From: Paracentrotus lividus
Taxonomy: Eukaryota > Echinodermata > Echinoidea > Camarodonta > Echinidae
Assembly: GCA_940671915.1 (NCBI GenBank)
Contig: CALNVZ010000641.1
Coordinates: 34,994,635 to 35,058,634, forward strand
Reading direction: 5' to 3'
Length of the DNA stretch: 64,000 nt
Shown here in pieces: positions 34,701 through 45,500 of this stretch (the stretch's first letter is position 1; each line of letters starts with the position of its first letter). Under the pieces are notes generated by a model. It saw nothing but the letters and a program-made list of their open reading frames with translations. It ran no database searches and had not been told where the DNA came from. The position numbers were made by a program, and so were the translations under genes.

Positions 34701-37445
34701 TCTACTAAAAAATGACATTTCATTTTTATCCACAAATTTAAATTTTTGATCCAAATGCAAATTGGAAAAAAAAGGTAAAATATATTCACCTCCAAATTTC
34801 CTACTGAACACTTCGGTTTACTTCAGGGAAATGACCCGTCTGATCACCGCCGGAAGTGACGTAGCGGCGAAGAATTGGGTCATAAACTCTAGGAAGTTTG
34901 TATCGGCCCCCGTCAATAATTTGATTTAATTCAATTTAATTTAAGTTTTATTTTGAAAATTTATCACCAATGCAGTTTAACTTTCATTTGATTTCATTTT
35001 TATCTTGATGAGGAATCTACAATAAGGCGTTTCACAAAGTTTACTGTTTCTCATATCAAATCTCCATTTTCCCCACTAACTATAATAACAAATGCATTAA
35101 TTTCATCTTTTCCTCCAATATTTTATGGAAATGCCACTTTGTTAATGATGGGCGGTCAACGAGGCACTTTCGTTCCAAGGTCAGAAAATTGGGGGTCATC
35201 CCGATAGTCCGCGGGTCCGATAGTCCGCGGGTCCTATAATCCGCGGGTCCGATAGTCCGCGGGTCCGTTAGTCCGCGGGTTCGATAGTCCGCGGGGGGGG
35301 GGGGGGGATATGGATAAGTCCAAAAATAGAAAAGGTTCGTTAGTCCGAAAATGGAAAAAAGGTTCGTTAGTCCGAAAAAGGAAAAAAGGTTCGTTAGTCC
35401 AAAAATAGAAAAAAGTTCGTTAGTCACGCAAATGGTAAAAAGGTTCGTTAGTCCGAAAATGGAAAAAAAGTTCGTTATCCAAAAATGAAAAAAGTTCGTT
35501 AGTTCCGAAACATAGAAAAAGGTTCGTTAGTCCGAAATTGAAAAAAAGGTTCGTTAGTCCGAAAATTGAAAAAAAAGGTTCGTTAGTTCCGAAAATGGAA
35601 AAAGGTCGTTAGTCGAAAATAAAAGGTTCGTTAGTCCGAAAATTGAAAAAAGGTTCGTAGTCCGAAAATGGAAAAAAGGTTCGTTAGTCCGAAAACTTAA
35701 ATAGATCTGTGGCCAAGCCGGAAAATGGAAAGGGCAGGGGTGGTGGAGGGGGAGGTAGAATCACCTTGCTGTTCAGTTGTTGATTCCGCAATTAAATCCG
35801 CCCGTCTATCGACAGTGTAAGTATTAGCGGCGAGTTGTTCCGATAAAGAAAAGTTCCGCTGTTTTAAAAACGGGCCGTTATCACCCTTGACTAAATAACT
35901 AATTCCATAATTATATCCACTCCGTTTTTATTTCATGAAAAGTTATTTTGAAACATCATCGGCGGCGACTTGTCATCTTCCGATAAATATTAATCTCCGC
36001 TTGATCATGCTTTTTAAATAATTTCTTTCATACATTAAATACGGAACGAATAAAATTGCGGAATTAATTATTTAGTTATTTGAGTGATAACGACCCAATT
36101 TTGAAACGAAAAAAAAAAAAAAGAAAGTCGCCGCTGATAACGTTTCGAAACAATTTTCTTACGAAATAAAGACTGCACGAAAACAATTGCGGAAATAATT
36201 ATTTAGTTATAGCGTGGTAAAGGTCCTGATTTTGATAGCGAAACTTATTCTTTTTTTGGAAGAATTCGCCATCTCGATAACGTCGGGAAAATAAATTCTT
36301 CATTAAAAAACGAAAACAATTATGAATAAATTATTCTAGTTATGGCCTGGTTTAACGGTCCCGATTTTAGAAGTGAAACTAATTTGTTATCAGTAGAAAT
36401 CGCCATTGATATTTTGTGAATAAATTCTCCGAAAATCAAAATTAACAGCAGAAAAAAAGTTATCTGGAGGGTTATTCACAGGTGACCGTCCTCCGCTGAG
36501 ACTTATTATAGACATAATATCCTATTATTTTTTAATTACCACACCATTTTTGTTACTAAAATAGGTTTAGTTCATTTTCGGAAAAACGAACCTTATTTCA
36601 TTTTCGGATTAATGAACCTTTTTTCCATTTTCGGACTAACGAACCTTTTTTCAATTTTCGGACTAACGAACCTTTTTTCCATTTTCGGATTAACGAACCA
36701 TGAGAGTAACAAACATCACCACCCCCCCCCCCCCCCCTCGCGGACTATCGGACCCGCAGACTATCGGACCCGCGGACTATCGGACCCGCGGACTAACGGA
36801 CCCGCGGACTATCGGACCCGCGGACTAACGGACCCGCGGACTTTCGGACCCGCGGACTATCGGGCTGTAACCGAAAATTGTATGGGCCGCCCCACCTTTA
36901 TCATCAGGGGCGAGAGAGGCCCGCTTTTTTCTTGGCGAAATACAAGTTATACGTTGCATTATTCCTGAATCCGCCACTTCAGTTAGGCGTCTTCTCCAAA
37001 CAAAGTGCGTCAATTTCCAACTCGAGAAACAATCGGCTTTCTGCCTTTAACGTGTTCAAGCCGTATTAAGACTTCGGGATTCTATTCAAAAGCCGATAAA
37101 TCGTCTTTTTGTACAAAAGACGCGGGAAGCTGACGCACTTTGTTTGGAGAAGACGCCTTAGCTGGCGGTTAATTTGGATATTTTTTTTACGTTTAAGAAA
37201 CCAGCTACATTTTAGAGTACACTACATTTAGTTCATATCACTACAATATTGAATATGTACATGGCGTGATTGGCAAATATGATACCAAGCGATTCACAAC
37301 GATATTTTCATGAAATCTCACCAAACACTGCTCGCATCCAAATGTGAACCGATCCACAAAAGGCAGCGTTGATGGAAATTGCTGACAAAGTAGCAAATAT
37401 TGCTGCTACAAGACCAAGTTTTAGATGCAGACCTGCCACCGCCAT
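25705..37445 (-). CDS. GH3 domain protein, gene 2 (complete, 8 exons)
   Basis: Exons, 5' to 3': 37445-37322, 33458-32585, 32062-31908, 31144-31009, 30404-30240, 29465-29317, 28850-28759, 25926-25705 (stop TAA at 25707-25705). Total 1917 bases, 638 residues, all GT-AG with matching phases. Domain order: hydrophobic leader from exon 1 (about residues 8-30); second hydrophobic segment LLGVIFLSMTLVYAWVLS (43-60); ATP-binding motif TTGTTGKSK (173-181); GYRISSM; GYGCSEANLG (exon 4); FGLYRYRMGDVV (about 456-467); then a C-terminal subdomain ending in NQYKVPRKLRTLAML. These are the signatures of the GH3 family, in which plant members adenylate acids such as jasmonate or auxin and transfer them to amino acids; the vertebrate relative is GHDC. 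The animal substrate is unknown. The two hydrophobic segments suggest a membrane protein, probably endomembrane. Introns hold several MITEs and a large foldback element. Confidence 0.93.
26304..27709. mobile_element. Long inverted-repeat element in the last intron of gene 2
   Basis: AATAGAGGTGGGCTA at the left is the reverse complement of TAGCCCACCTCTATT at the right, with TA next to each end. The arms run inward about 600 bases, pairing GTTTCAGAACCAAGTTTGGC with its complement near 27664-27683 and TTACTTGACTTTCGTGGC with the partner near 27208-27226. The centre lies near 27000. No transposase is seen. Confidence 0.85.
29055..29290 (+). repeat. (AC)n and (CAT/CAC)n microsatellites in intron 6 of gene 2
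   Basis: A CA-rich run at about 29070-29140 and a CAT/CAC trinucleotide run at about 29205-29290, just downstream of the exon 6 donor. They open a 164-codon ORF that is pure composition. Gene 1's equivalent intron has remnants of the same ATC-rich sequence (16860-17040). Confidence 0.85.
29857..30060 (-). repeat. (AAT)n tail and probable LINE/SINE 3' end
   Basis: An (AAT)n run at about 29859-29884 is followed by GACATTTATAAGGCGCTTAATAC. This resembles the reverse complement of a CR1/L2-like 3' end (compare GCGCTATACAAATGCG plus ATT repeats at 6004-6034). The length of the retained copy is uncertain. Confidence 0.45.
30545..30692. repeat. Short MITE in intron 4 of gene 2
   Basis: AAGGCGCAGTCCCACCGG at the left pairs with CCAGTGGGACCGGGCCTTT at the right. 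The body contains GCGTATGAATTGCG mirrored by CGCAACTCATGCGC. A related end (CTAGTGGGACAGGCCCTTT) occurs alone near 39430-39450. Confidence 0.7.
31230..31726. mobile_element. piggyBac-type MITE in intron 3 of gene 2
   Basis: TTAA is present on both sides (31226-31229 and 31727-31730). The ends are AGGGGAAGTTCACCC and GGGTGAACTTCCCCT, and the element folds over most of its length (GTGACGTCACGTGCGAGCTG with CAGCTCGCAAGTGACGTCAC). Decayed relatives are recognisable near 1340-1740 and 23885-24240, which keep GTGACGTCAC and GGGTGAATTTCCTCTTTAA. Confidence 0.87.
35200..36863. mobile_element. Foldback element with two-tier minisatellite ends
   Basis: The outer arms are tandem copies of a ~16-base unit (GATAGTCCGCGGGTCC), at about 35201-35297 on the left and inverted at about 36740-36863 on the right. 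The inner arms are tandem copies of a ~27-base unit (GGTTCGTTAGTCCGAAAATG...), at about 35333-35700 and inverted at about 36585-36705. The 860-base middle is AT-rich, with internal similarity (ATTATTTAGTTAT repeats). ORFs rich in LFSIFGLTN are translations of the repeat. No target duplication could be fixed. Confidence 0.85.
36986..37157. mobile_element. Harbinger/PIF-like MITE with TTA duplication
   Basis: 172 bases with perfect 27-base inverted ends beginning GGCGTCTTCTCCAAACAAAG. TTA flanks it at 36983-36985 and 37158-37160. The paralogous site at the left edge reads CTTCAGTTAGCTGGCGG (TTA at 78-80) with no insert, so the duplication is demonstrated directly. A 3-base TTA target fits the PIF/Harbinger superfamily. 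It lies in intron 1 of gene 2. Confidence 0.92.
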
Positions 37446-37892
37446 GATGAACTATATCCCGAATAGTTTATGAATCAGCATAATTATTATCGTTTACCCT
37501 TGATACAATTTAAATCGTTGATAAAGAACGGGCCACACTATACTGATAACGAGACACTTCAAATAATACTTTCCAAAAATAGACCACCTGCATTTTTTGC
37601 TGTATTGAAACTTATTTTTAGTTTAATGTCGAAATATTGAGATTCCTCCTTATGCTCTTGATTAGATGAATTTATTCATATATTTCATTTTTGATAAAGT
37701 ATATTTATTAAAATTTCACATACGCAGAATGTTCGCATAATTAGTTTATTTGTTTTAGGTTCTCGATCTACTTATTGCCGTGGTGTGACTATGTCTTAAG
37801 GTGAACATTGATCGATCAATGTTTGCTGAAACACGATTAATCCAAATCAGTGTTTCCGCTACCCTCATGGTGACCCTGTGGGCCTTTGCATA

Positions 37893-38217
37893 CAGTGCGT
37901 TCCAAATAAAAGTAAACCAAACTTTGAGAGCCTTGTATTAAAATTGTAGTGTTTATGTGCCATTATTGTTTATATCATGACAAAGAGTAACTCATATTAT
38001 ATCCAGTGAAACCAAAATTATACCTGTACTGTCATGGATGACTGCGCACTAAAGCTCTTTAAAAATTTGGTCAAAAACTAATTGTTCCAAATTTTGTCAG
38101 AAGCAACCCTGGCTGTCTGATCATTTATTCTTTGTGTGAGGTCAGTGTGAGGTATAAGCGTTACCATTTTGATATGAGGCTCTCGAAGTTGGGTTATCTT
38201 TTTTCTAGGATGCACTA
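37893..38217. mobile_element. Mariner-type MITE
   Basis: The left end CAGTGCGTTCCAAATAAAAG and right end TTTTTTCTAGGATGCACTA are imperfect inverted repeats next to TA (37891-37892 and 38218-38219). Inner pairing of AACTTTGAGAGCC with GGCTCTCGAAGTT. Related by its CAGTGCGT end to the element at 4085-4679. Confidence 0.75.
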
Positions 38218-39045
38218 TAGGGCGCCTAGGGTTATCATCTCGTAAAGTTACAACCAAAGAGTAAACAAAGCTAGACAGAATTATAAAAAAATGGTTACAA
38301 GAAAGATCATCCTCCTACATGTGTAGTTACATGCAGATTTATTCAACTCCCATGTTACGAGTACAGGTATATTTTACACAATGTCAGCATGTTTAATATT
38401 CAATTGAACGAAAATGTCATGTAACATCAACGAAATTATATATTAAATTCAGAAAAAGACAATAGCCTTTGATGTAATCAATATTTGAAATCATACTCAT
38501 TCATGCTTAAAAATATATGGTTGAGCTAATTAATGTCACTTTCATACCTGTCTTTGGTCAGTTATCACACTATAAAAGCTCTTATATATACAAATGTTTA
38601 TACGTGGCATAAGGGGGAATATCTTGTATACATTAATCACAACTTGGTAGCCTATAGTTAACCAGTATTTCGATACAACCGAAAAGCGGGGTTTGTTCTA
38701 CATATCCCCCCCCCCCATTTTATTGGCCTACAGCGCTAAAATGCTAAAAGATCGAGGCTATACAAGCAATCTTTCGTTTAACAGCCTTTGAAATCACTGG
38801 TGAATTTCCTCTCATGGGCCCAGGTGGGGTAAGTGGGTACCCGTAGCAAGAAAGTAGAACACTGTTTAAAATTGTGAAACAAAGTCTGTTGTCTAGTTAT
38901 AACCCAATAATATTAGTATAAATACATAAATAATGACTTTTAAGAAAAAAAAAAAAAATACTACAACATGGATTATATTATATTTGCAATTGAGCTGATT
39001 ACTTGGATATCAATTGTGCTCCTGCAATAATAGGCCTTAATATAA

Positions 39046-39283
39046 CTGCCCTACTTTGGTAAAAGGAAGCAACTGACATACTAATCAAATTTGAGTCTTT
39101 AATGATTCCATATTTCATTTGGTGCCATCTTTCTGCTGTCCAAATTTCATGTCTCAAAGTTTATCCATCTTTGAAATTAAGGGATTACATTGACATCAGT
39201 GTAAATGACGGACACATTAATTTTTGCTCTTTTACAGGAAATGTCATTTTTGTCAGTTGCTTCCTTTTGCCAAAGTAGGGCAG
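39046..39283. repeat. MITE with 33-base near-perfect inverted ends
   Basis: CTGCCCTACTTTGGTAAAAG... at the left and ...CTTTTGCCAAAGTAGGGCAG at the right match over about 33 bases with one difference. The centre is AT-rich with no ORF. The target duplication is not clear. Confidence 0.82.
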
Positions 39284-39584
39284 ATTAGCGCACATCTTTA
39301 TTTAGTCTAAAATCTAAAGTGCAAAAGAGTTGGGGCTGCGATTATAAACCTACATACGACTCTATCTACGCTATGTTACAACAACTCACAATAGCAAGAT
39401 CGCCAGTTGTCGCAACAACAATCGCCTCTAGTGGGACAGGCCCTTTAGCCTTATTCAAGGATAGAATTGTGTCATTCGTAGTGAATTAATCGTGGTGCAA
39501 CTGTCGCCAGAGAAGAAGTAAGTATCTAGGAAAAGAAGATCGCTGACCGGATAATACCAGACGATCGTGGTGAAATGGAACTGT

Positions 39585-42500
39585 TTATTGCTCTGCCATT
39601 CTCCCGAATGTATTGGATCTCATCACCGAGTTATCCAGCATTAACCGGAGCATCTGTGGTGTGCGGAGCTTCCTGGGGACCTTATACTGATTGGCTGTAG
39701 TAGGCGTGTTGGTCAGGATGAAATCATGCAAGAGACTGAATGTGCCGGGTTTCACGATGTGGATACTAGGGGTTGCTATGCTACCGGTCTCACGATAGGT
39801 CTTGTAGGAGAAAGATAGATGTTGAAGCTCACGATCAATCTACGAGATGGGTGGAAAATGGGAACAAATCAGAAAAAGTAAATCCTTACCTTTAACTTGT
39901 AGAAACGTCATCTTGAGTGATATAAGCCTAGTCATTCAAGTTTTTTTACTAAAAAAAGCAAAAACAAATAGGGGGTTACCCTTCAACAATATTGTTAATT
40001 AAACCTCTCCTTGTAGATCCGCCATTGTAGTCTACTCTTCAAATACGTCCGAGAAATTAGGACGGAGACCTTCGCACCCCCTGATGCCAACGTTAAGCTT
40101 TCAGACCATCTTTACGCGCAACCTTTATCAACGCCGTCACAATTTCAGTGACGTGCCGACTTTAAATCAGTAGGCCTACTGTGATTTTCGAAATTAATAA
40201 ATTGTCTTTTTACGGGCACTACTAGCATGACTAGTATATGGCTCCGAGACCTGGACTTCAAGAAGTTTTTATGCTCGATAGCCTAGAAATGTGGTTATAG
40301 AGACGAATGGAAGCAATCAGTTGAAAATATAAATTAACTAACGATGTGGTGCTAAAGAGAGTAAAATTAGGAAATGAACCTACAAAATACTATTCAAAGA
40401 CGCAATAAGAACTGGTTGGGACACATTTTGAGAGGACAAAATATGCTACAAGACATACTGGAGAGAAAAATGAATGGCAAAAGAGGGAGAAGACGGCCTA
40501 GAAATAGGATGGCGTCAGATCTGAGAGGTGACTCATATGGGATGACGAAGATGAAAACAAAAGCTCGAGAGGGGTGGAGAAAAACTGACTATAATTATGA
40601 CTCTGGTGTGTGGACCTGCCCCATGGCAGAACACCCAAGAGAGACGACCGGCTTACCAGATAGTATTGGTCCTCATCTAGGTCACCAAGCTCTGGATCCT
40701 GGTCTAATTCAATGAAGACTATGTAATATACACACACGGACATATCACGATTGTCTAGAAAAAGGGGGAAAAGAAAAGAAAAAGCGATCGTTAAATCAAA
40801 ATTACCATTAATGTTTTTTTTTAATCTGACCTTTAAATCAGTTCTAGCGCTCTCTATGAGAAGTAATCTTACTTTCTAATGATTTCAAAGATTTCGTTGT
40901 TTAATTGCGAAATGTATTTTACAAAGGCATAATGCTGACCTTTTACTACCGTCATGTAAAGTTATTTCATATATCAAATATATTTTATTGGAAGGCTCAT
41001 TTTCTGGGACACCGAATTTTGTTCTTCCTCTTCTTCTTCTTCTTTTTTTTTTTTTTTTAAATCGTTAATGATGTTGTTGAGCCCTGTACACCATCATAAT
41101 TGATAGTAAAATAAACGAAGAAACATACATATGCATCGGAGCGAAGAAATGATAAGGGCTGCAAGTGGGGAACGGAAGTAAATTAGTGAGTTCAAATCTA
41201 CTGTAGATATAACAATTTCCCTTGGTCTGATACATATTCGTGCCTTGTAAGAGTTACGAGTTACGATAATTGCCAATATGAAACAACCTTTCTGAATGGT
41301 TGAGTAAGAGATGTCTAGATGCCGCAAAGATATCGATTGGCTACTATCAATCACAATTGTTTATAATACAGGGGACAGGTGTAATTCATAGACTGTCTAT
41401 TGACCACTTGGTCTGAATGCCATATCTTAAAAGAAAAAAAGAAAAAAAAAGCCAAATCATTTAATTTTGCATTCTTGGTCTATTACCAATTGTAAGAGGG
41501 ATTGACGAAGTGGTGAATTTTAGACCAAGCGGATATTAGGCGCGATGTGAAAAGTGTATATACTCACCCATCATGTCCATTTCAGCCAACAATGTGCTCT
41601 CTGCTATTGCATAATCCCTTAGCTGAACATCAGGCCACTGATCAACAGCAGTACATATGGCCTGATGAGCAGTCCTCTGATCTATCTTCTCTGCCACCAT
41701 GTTTAACATCTGACCAGACCTACATATATACGTTAAATTGATACATCAGTAGTAGAAGAGAGGGCGCTTTGATACAAAACAACTTTGTAAGCTAGAATGA
41801 ATATGGGTACACACAATATTACGATCTTAAATGAGTACACTACTGGCCATAACTAATTAGCTACAGCATTAGCTAAAATTACAAGCCCTTTTCGTATAAT
41901 GTTAAATTTCGTTCACAATCATAATGCTGTCGATCAGTTTTATACCATTTTTTTGTGCGATTCATACGTTTCTATAAGACATAATTATATGAAAGATACA
42001 ACGTCGTATCTGCAACGTGCGTGTCTGAACAAAAGTAAGTGCGATGTAGAATTTTTTCTACGAAATCCGTCGTAATGAGTTGCACGCCGCTCGTACGACC
42101 TGGGGATATTTTATCTGGCGTGTTTCGTGTCCTATTTTATCGGGCAGTTACCATAGTAACAATGCTTTTCAGCCAATCGAAACCAAGTAAAGATGTCAGA
42201 TCTGACAACTTGTCAGACAAAATGATGATGAAACGTTGTCTTGTTGTGACCATCGCATAATTTAACATAATGTGATTTTTAAATGAGGCACAACTTACCT
42301 GTACATAAACTCAACGACGGGCGTCTTCATGTGGAAACGGGTCACTTTGATGACGTCTCCATATCTGAACCGATAGCAACCGAAGATTTGAGTGACGACG
42401 ATCTCATAGACTCCGCCCACTTTCAGCTCATCGATGAACAGCGTCTCAGGATTGTCATCATCCCTTCAGGAAAATGAACAAAGAACACTTTTGAAAATTA

Positions 42501-45500
42501 CAGAGTGGAAATCATCTCTTTTACCTAAAGGATTATACTTTTTTAAATTGTTGTATGCAGTTGTTCAAGTATTTTCTTGTCTTGCTGTTATTAATTGGTT
42601 AATGAAGAGATCGAGAGAGAGGTAAAAAAAAAAAAAAAAATAGTGGGGGGGGGGGGAGTGGGATTAGGTTGAGCGTGATAGATGGTTCCAGAGTTTGCCT
42701 TATAGGAGCACGAATTCATCCTTGTATATGATGTATTATCCATTGATTGAGAATATGATCGAAAGAGGAATGTGATGGGAAAGGGGCGGGTTGGGGGCGG
42801 GGTACACTCTTAGAAATTTATAGAACCTTTCTTTGTCCCGTATTTAGTGATTCAAAGATGGTGTGAAGCGCCCTACCAATTTGGGTTCTTAATAATACAA
42901 CCTATGGGGTTCTTTACACCATCAAGAACCCCATAAGTTATATAAAGAACCTTAAAGGGTTCCTCATAGAACAAAACAGGTTCTAAAAATTTTAAGAGTG
43001 TAGGGTTAATGTAGAAACAGTTGATTGAGGTACTTACATGTTCTCCTGTGGCATAAACTCGAAGACGTTAAAGCCTATTATGCGGCGGTCACAACTCGTC
43101 GTAGGCTACGGGGCACGTGCCATCAACGTAGCCCGCGTTGCATGTGCAATGCATGCACAGGTCGTTGGTCAATTTCTGCGATTCCTGCGTTTCTGTAGTA
43201 AGGGTATTGGGAAAACTTCCTGCACGTCGTACATACAACGTGCCTCCGAGGTACCTGCGCTGCACGATTTTCCTACGAAATCCATCGTAGGGAGTTGCAC
43301 GTCGAAAGTACGACGAGTTGTGACCGCCGCATACGGAGAACTACTCCATCCTTTTCTCATGTAGGACCTTATACCTATTGGTTGAGGCAGAGATAGTAGG
43401 GTGGGGGTAAAGAATGTGATGGGAAAAGGGGAGGGATGGGTTGGAGTTGAGCGTCAGAGGGATATACACTGTTCGTCATAAAGGTGGAATATTTTTTTCT
43501 GGCTCAAATGACATTATGTTGCTCCGTTATTAATTTCTTGAATGTGTTTGTCACCGCTTTCACTTTCTGGGATCCTGGGTATATCTTGGACGCTCCCTCA
43601 ACTCTTCCCGGGGATTTTTCTTCAAAAAAGTTTGTCACCCCCAGAAGATGGCCATTTTCGTCATTTTTTCTCATTTTTGGGGCACTTTTTTGTTCACGCG
43701 ACCCACCAAGGCCCCCTCAGTCCTACCCCAAGAAAACACGTCTGAGGTGGAGATTTGTTATTGTTCTTTAAATTAAATCTAGATTTGTGGTTACAGGCTC
43801 GACTCTTTTGTCTAGGGGAGGGGTCAAAATTTATTTTAATTGGGGTTCAACATTCATTTTATTCATTTTTACACCATGGAAATTTCTATCTTCCCTAAAT
43901 TGTATTGTAAAATCTCAACCAAACATAAATCTAAATAAGATATTATCAATAATGACTATTTACAGCCTTGTCATCAAGGCTAAACAAAATTTAAGGGGAA
44001 AATGATGATATTTAAGGGTTAAAGGTGGTTTTTCATTTCTTTTGTTTTCAGCATAAAGATGGAATAAAATATTCCGAATTTTCACCAATCTCGTTTTTTA
44101 CTTCAACCCCTCCCCTAGACAAGAGACCTAAGCCTGTCCCCAGAAATTTAGATTTAACTTAGAGAACAATATAAAACAGTACATCTCAGTCGCGTTTCCT
44201 GGGGGTAGGACTGAGGGGGGCTTGATTGGCCGGGAAAACAAAAAGGGGCCCCAAAATGAGAAAAAATGACAAAAATGGGCATCACGGGGGTTGACCAAAC
44301 CTTTTTGGAAAAAGGTCCACGTGAATGGTTGGGAGAATGTCCAAGATATAGCCAGGGTCCCAAAAAGTAAAAGCAGAGACACACATATTCAAGAAATTAA
44401 AGTCAGAGCAAAGTCATTTCGCTATAGCGGTAAAAAAAATATTCCACCTTTATGACGGACAGTGTAGTTCCACTGACTTACATATTCTCTTCTGGTATAA
44501 ACTCAAAGACGGTAAAGCCAGGCAGGAGCACGAATTCATCCTTCTCTGCCTTTATCCATAGATTAATCCCCATCATACCCTCAGTAGCGCCGAAACCAGG
44601 TGCATACATCGTGATACCTGTGTAGAGGAAACCATATTACCATTATATACGTCTTTATCGATGTTTTTTTTTTAGCCATTGGAAGTCACATTTCTCTGTA
44701 TTTACATGGACTAATAAAGAATCTTGTATCTATCATTGATTAATTTACTTTTTCATTTGATTCGCTAAAATGCATGCTTGCATTCCGCTTTTCATCATTT
44801 TCTTCATTTTTCGTTTTTTTTTTTTTTTTTTATCATTCACTCATTTATTAATTTTTTATTTTATTTATTTATTTATTATTTTTTTTGGGGGGGGGGACGG
44901 AGGTCAGGGTGGTCCTTTCCCCTTACTTTTTATTTTATTGATTTAATTGTATATCGTAAATTTCAAACTAAAATTTGCCAGATTATCATTTGCATAATTA
45001 TTCATTAATCGTGTTCTTTGACTCCTGTTGATTTATACATAGTAATATAACAACAGAACCGAGAAAATATTTATAAAGTGAAGTAAACAGAAAATAACAC
45101 TAAAGAAATAGAAACAGACTAAATGATTAAACAACAAATAGAATCATACACAAATCGTACGTGTTTGCAAGTGTCATCTCAATGGGTAAAAATGAAAAAA
45201 TGAAAAAACAAAAAACAAAAAACAAGGAAAAAAAATGGGATCTGCATACCACAAACTAATGTGCAAAGTCCCTGTGGCGCAATGGATTAGCGCATTGGAC
45301 TTCTAATTCAAAGGTTCCGGGTTCGAGTCCCGGCAGGGATGCATGGTTTACATTTTTTTGTGATTTTGAGCGTTTAAATGATTATCAGAACAGATATCTG
45401 TTCATTCCTGGTTAGCGGAAATGTATGCAAATATAACACGGCACTCTTATTGAATAATATCATAATTATGATGATACCACTCCGTGGTCATTTTCGTACA

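Larger units (their letters stand above)
33459..37321 (-). other. Intron 1 of gene 2
   Basis: A 3.9-kb intron. 33640-34060 is paralogous to intron 1 of gene 1. 34275-34515 is bounded by TTGGGTGTCCGGAC and GTCCGGACACCCAA, another small inverted-repeat element. 35200-36863 is the foldback described next. 36902-37321 matches the left edge of the window. No extra exon is visible. Confidence 0.7.
37446..39584. other. Intergenic region between gene 3 and gene 2
   Basis: This holds the presumed promoter of gene 2 (no clear TATA box identified), a mariner-like MITE (37893-38217) and another MITE (39046-39283). A lone GTGGGGTAAGTGGGTACCC box near 38824 recalls the element at 15380-16796. A C run lies at about 38707-38716. 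No ORF with domain content. Confidence 0.6.
42690..43465 (-). pseudogene. Decayed tandem duplicates of gene 3 exon 5
   Basis: At 43038-43075, continuing at 43334 to about 43372, and again at about 42700-42765, the minus strand repeats parts of exon 44482-44617. 43075-43038 reads GFNVFEFMPQENM followed by a GTAAG donor, as the real exon reads GFTVFEFIPEENM. The second relic keeps GGAGCACGAATTCATCCTT. Intron sequence beside them is duplicated too (GATGGGAAA(A)GGGG...GGGTTGG near 42775 and 43420). One relic is interrupted by a MITE and an adjoining stretch by another, so these are dead exons. Confidence 0.72.

Noticed and set aside
35080..36968. ORFs with repeated LFSIFGLTN and DYRTRGLSDPRT motifs
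   Set aside because: They come from the 27-base and 16-base repeats in the ends of the foldback element and appear mirrored on the opposite strand.
43362..43395. Similarity of ACCTTATACCTATTGG to the last GH3 exon (ACCTTATACTGATTGG)
   Set aside because: The surrounding bases fit better as a decayed copy of gene 3 exon 5 and its neighbouring intron; the match is short.
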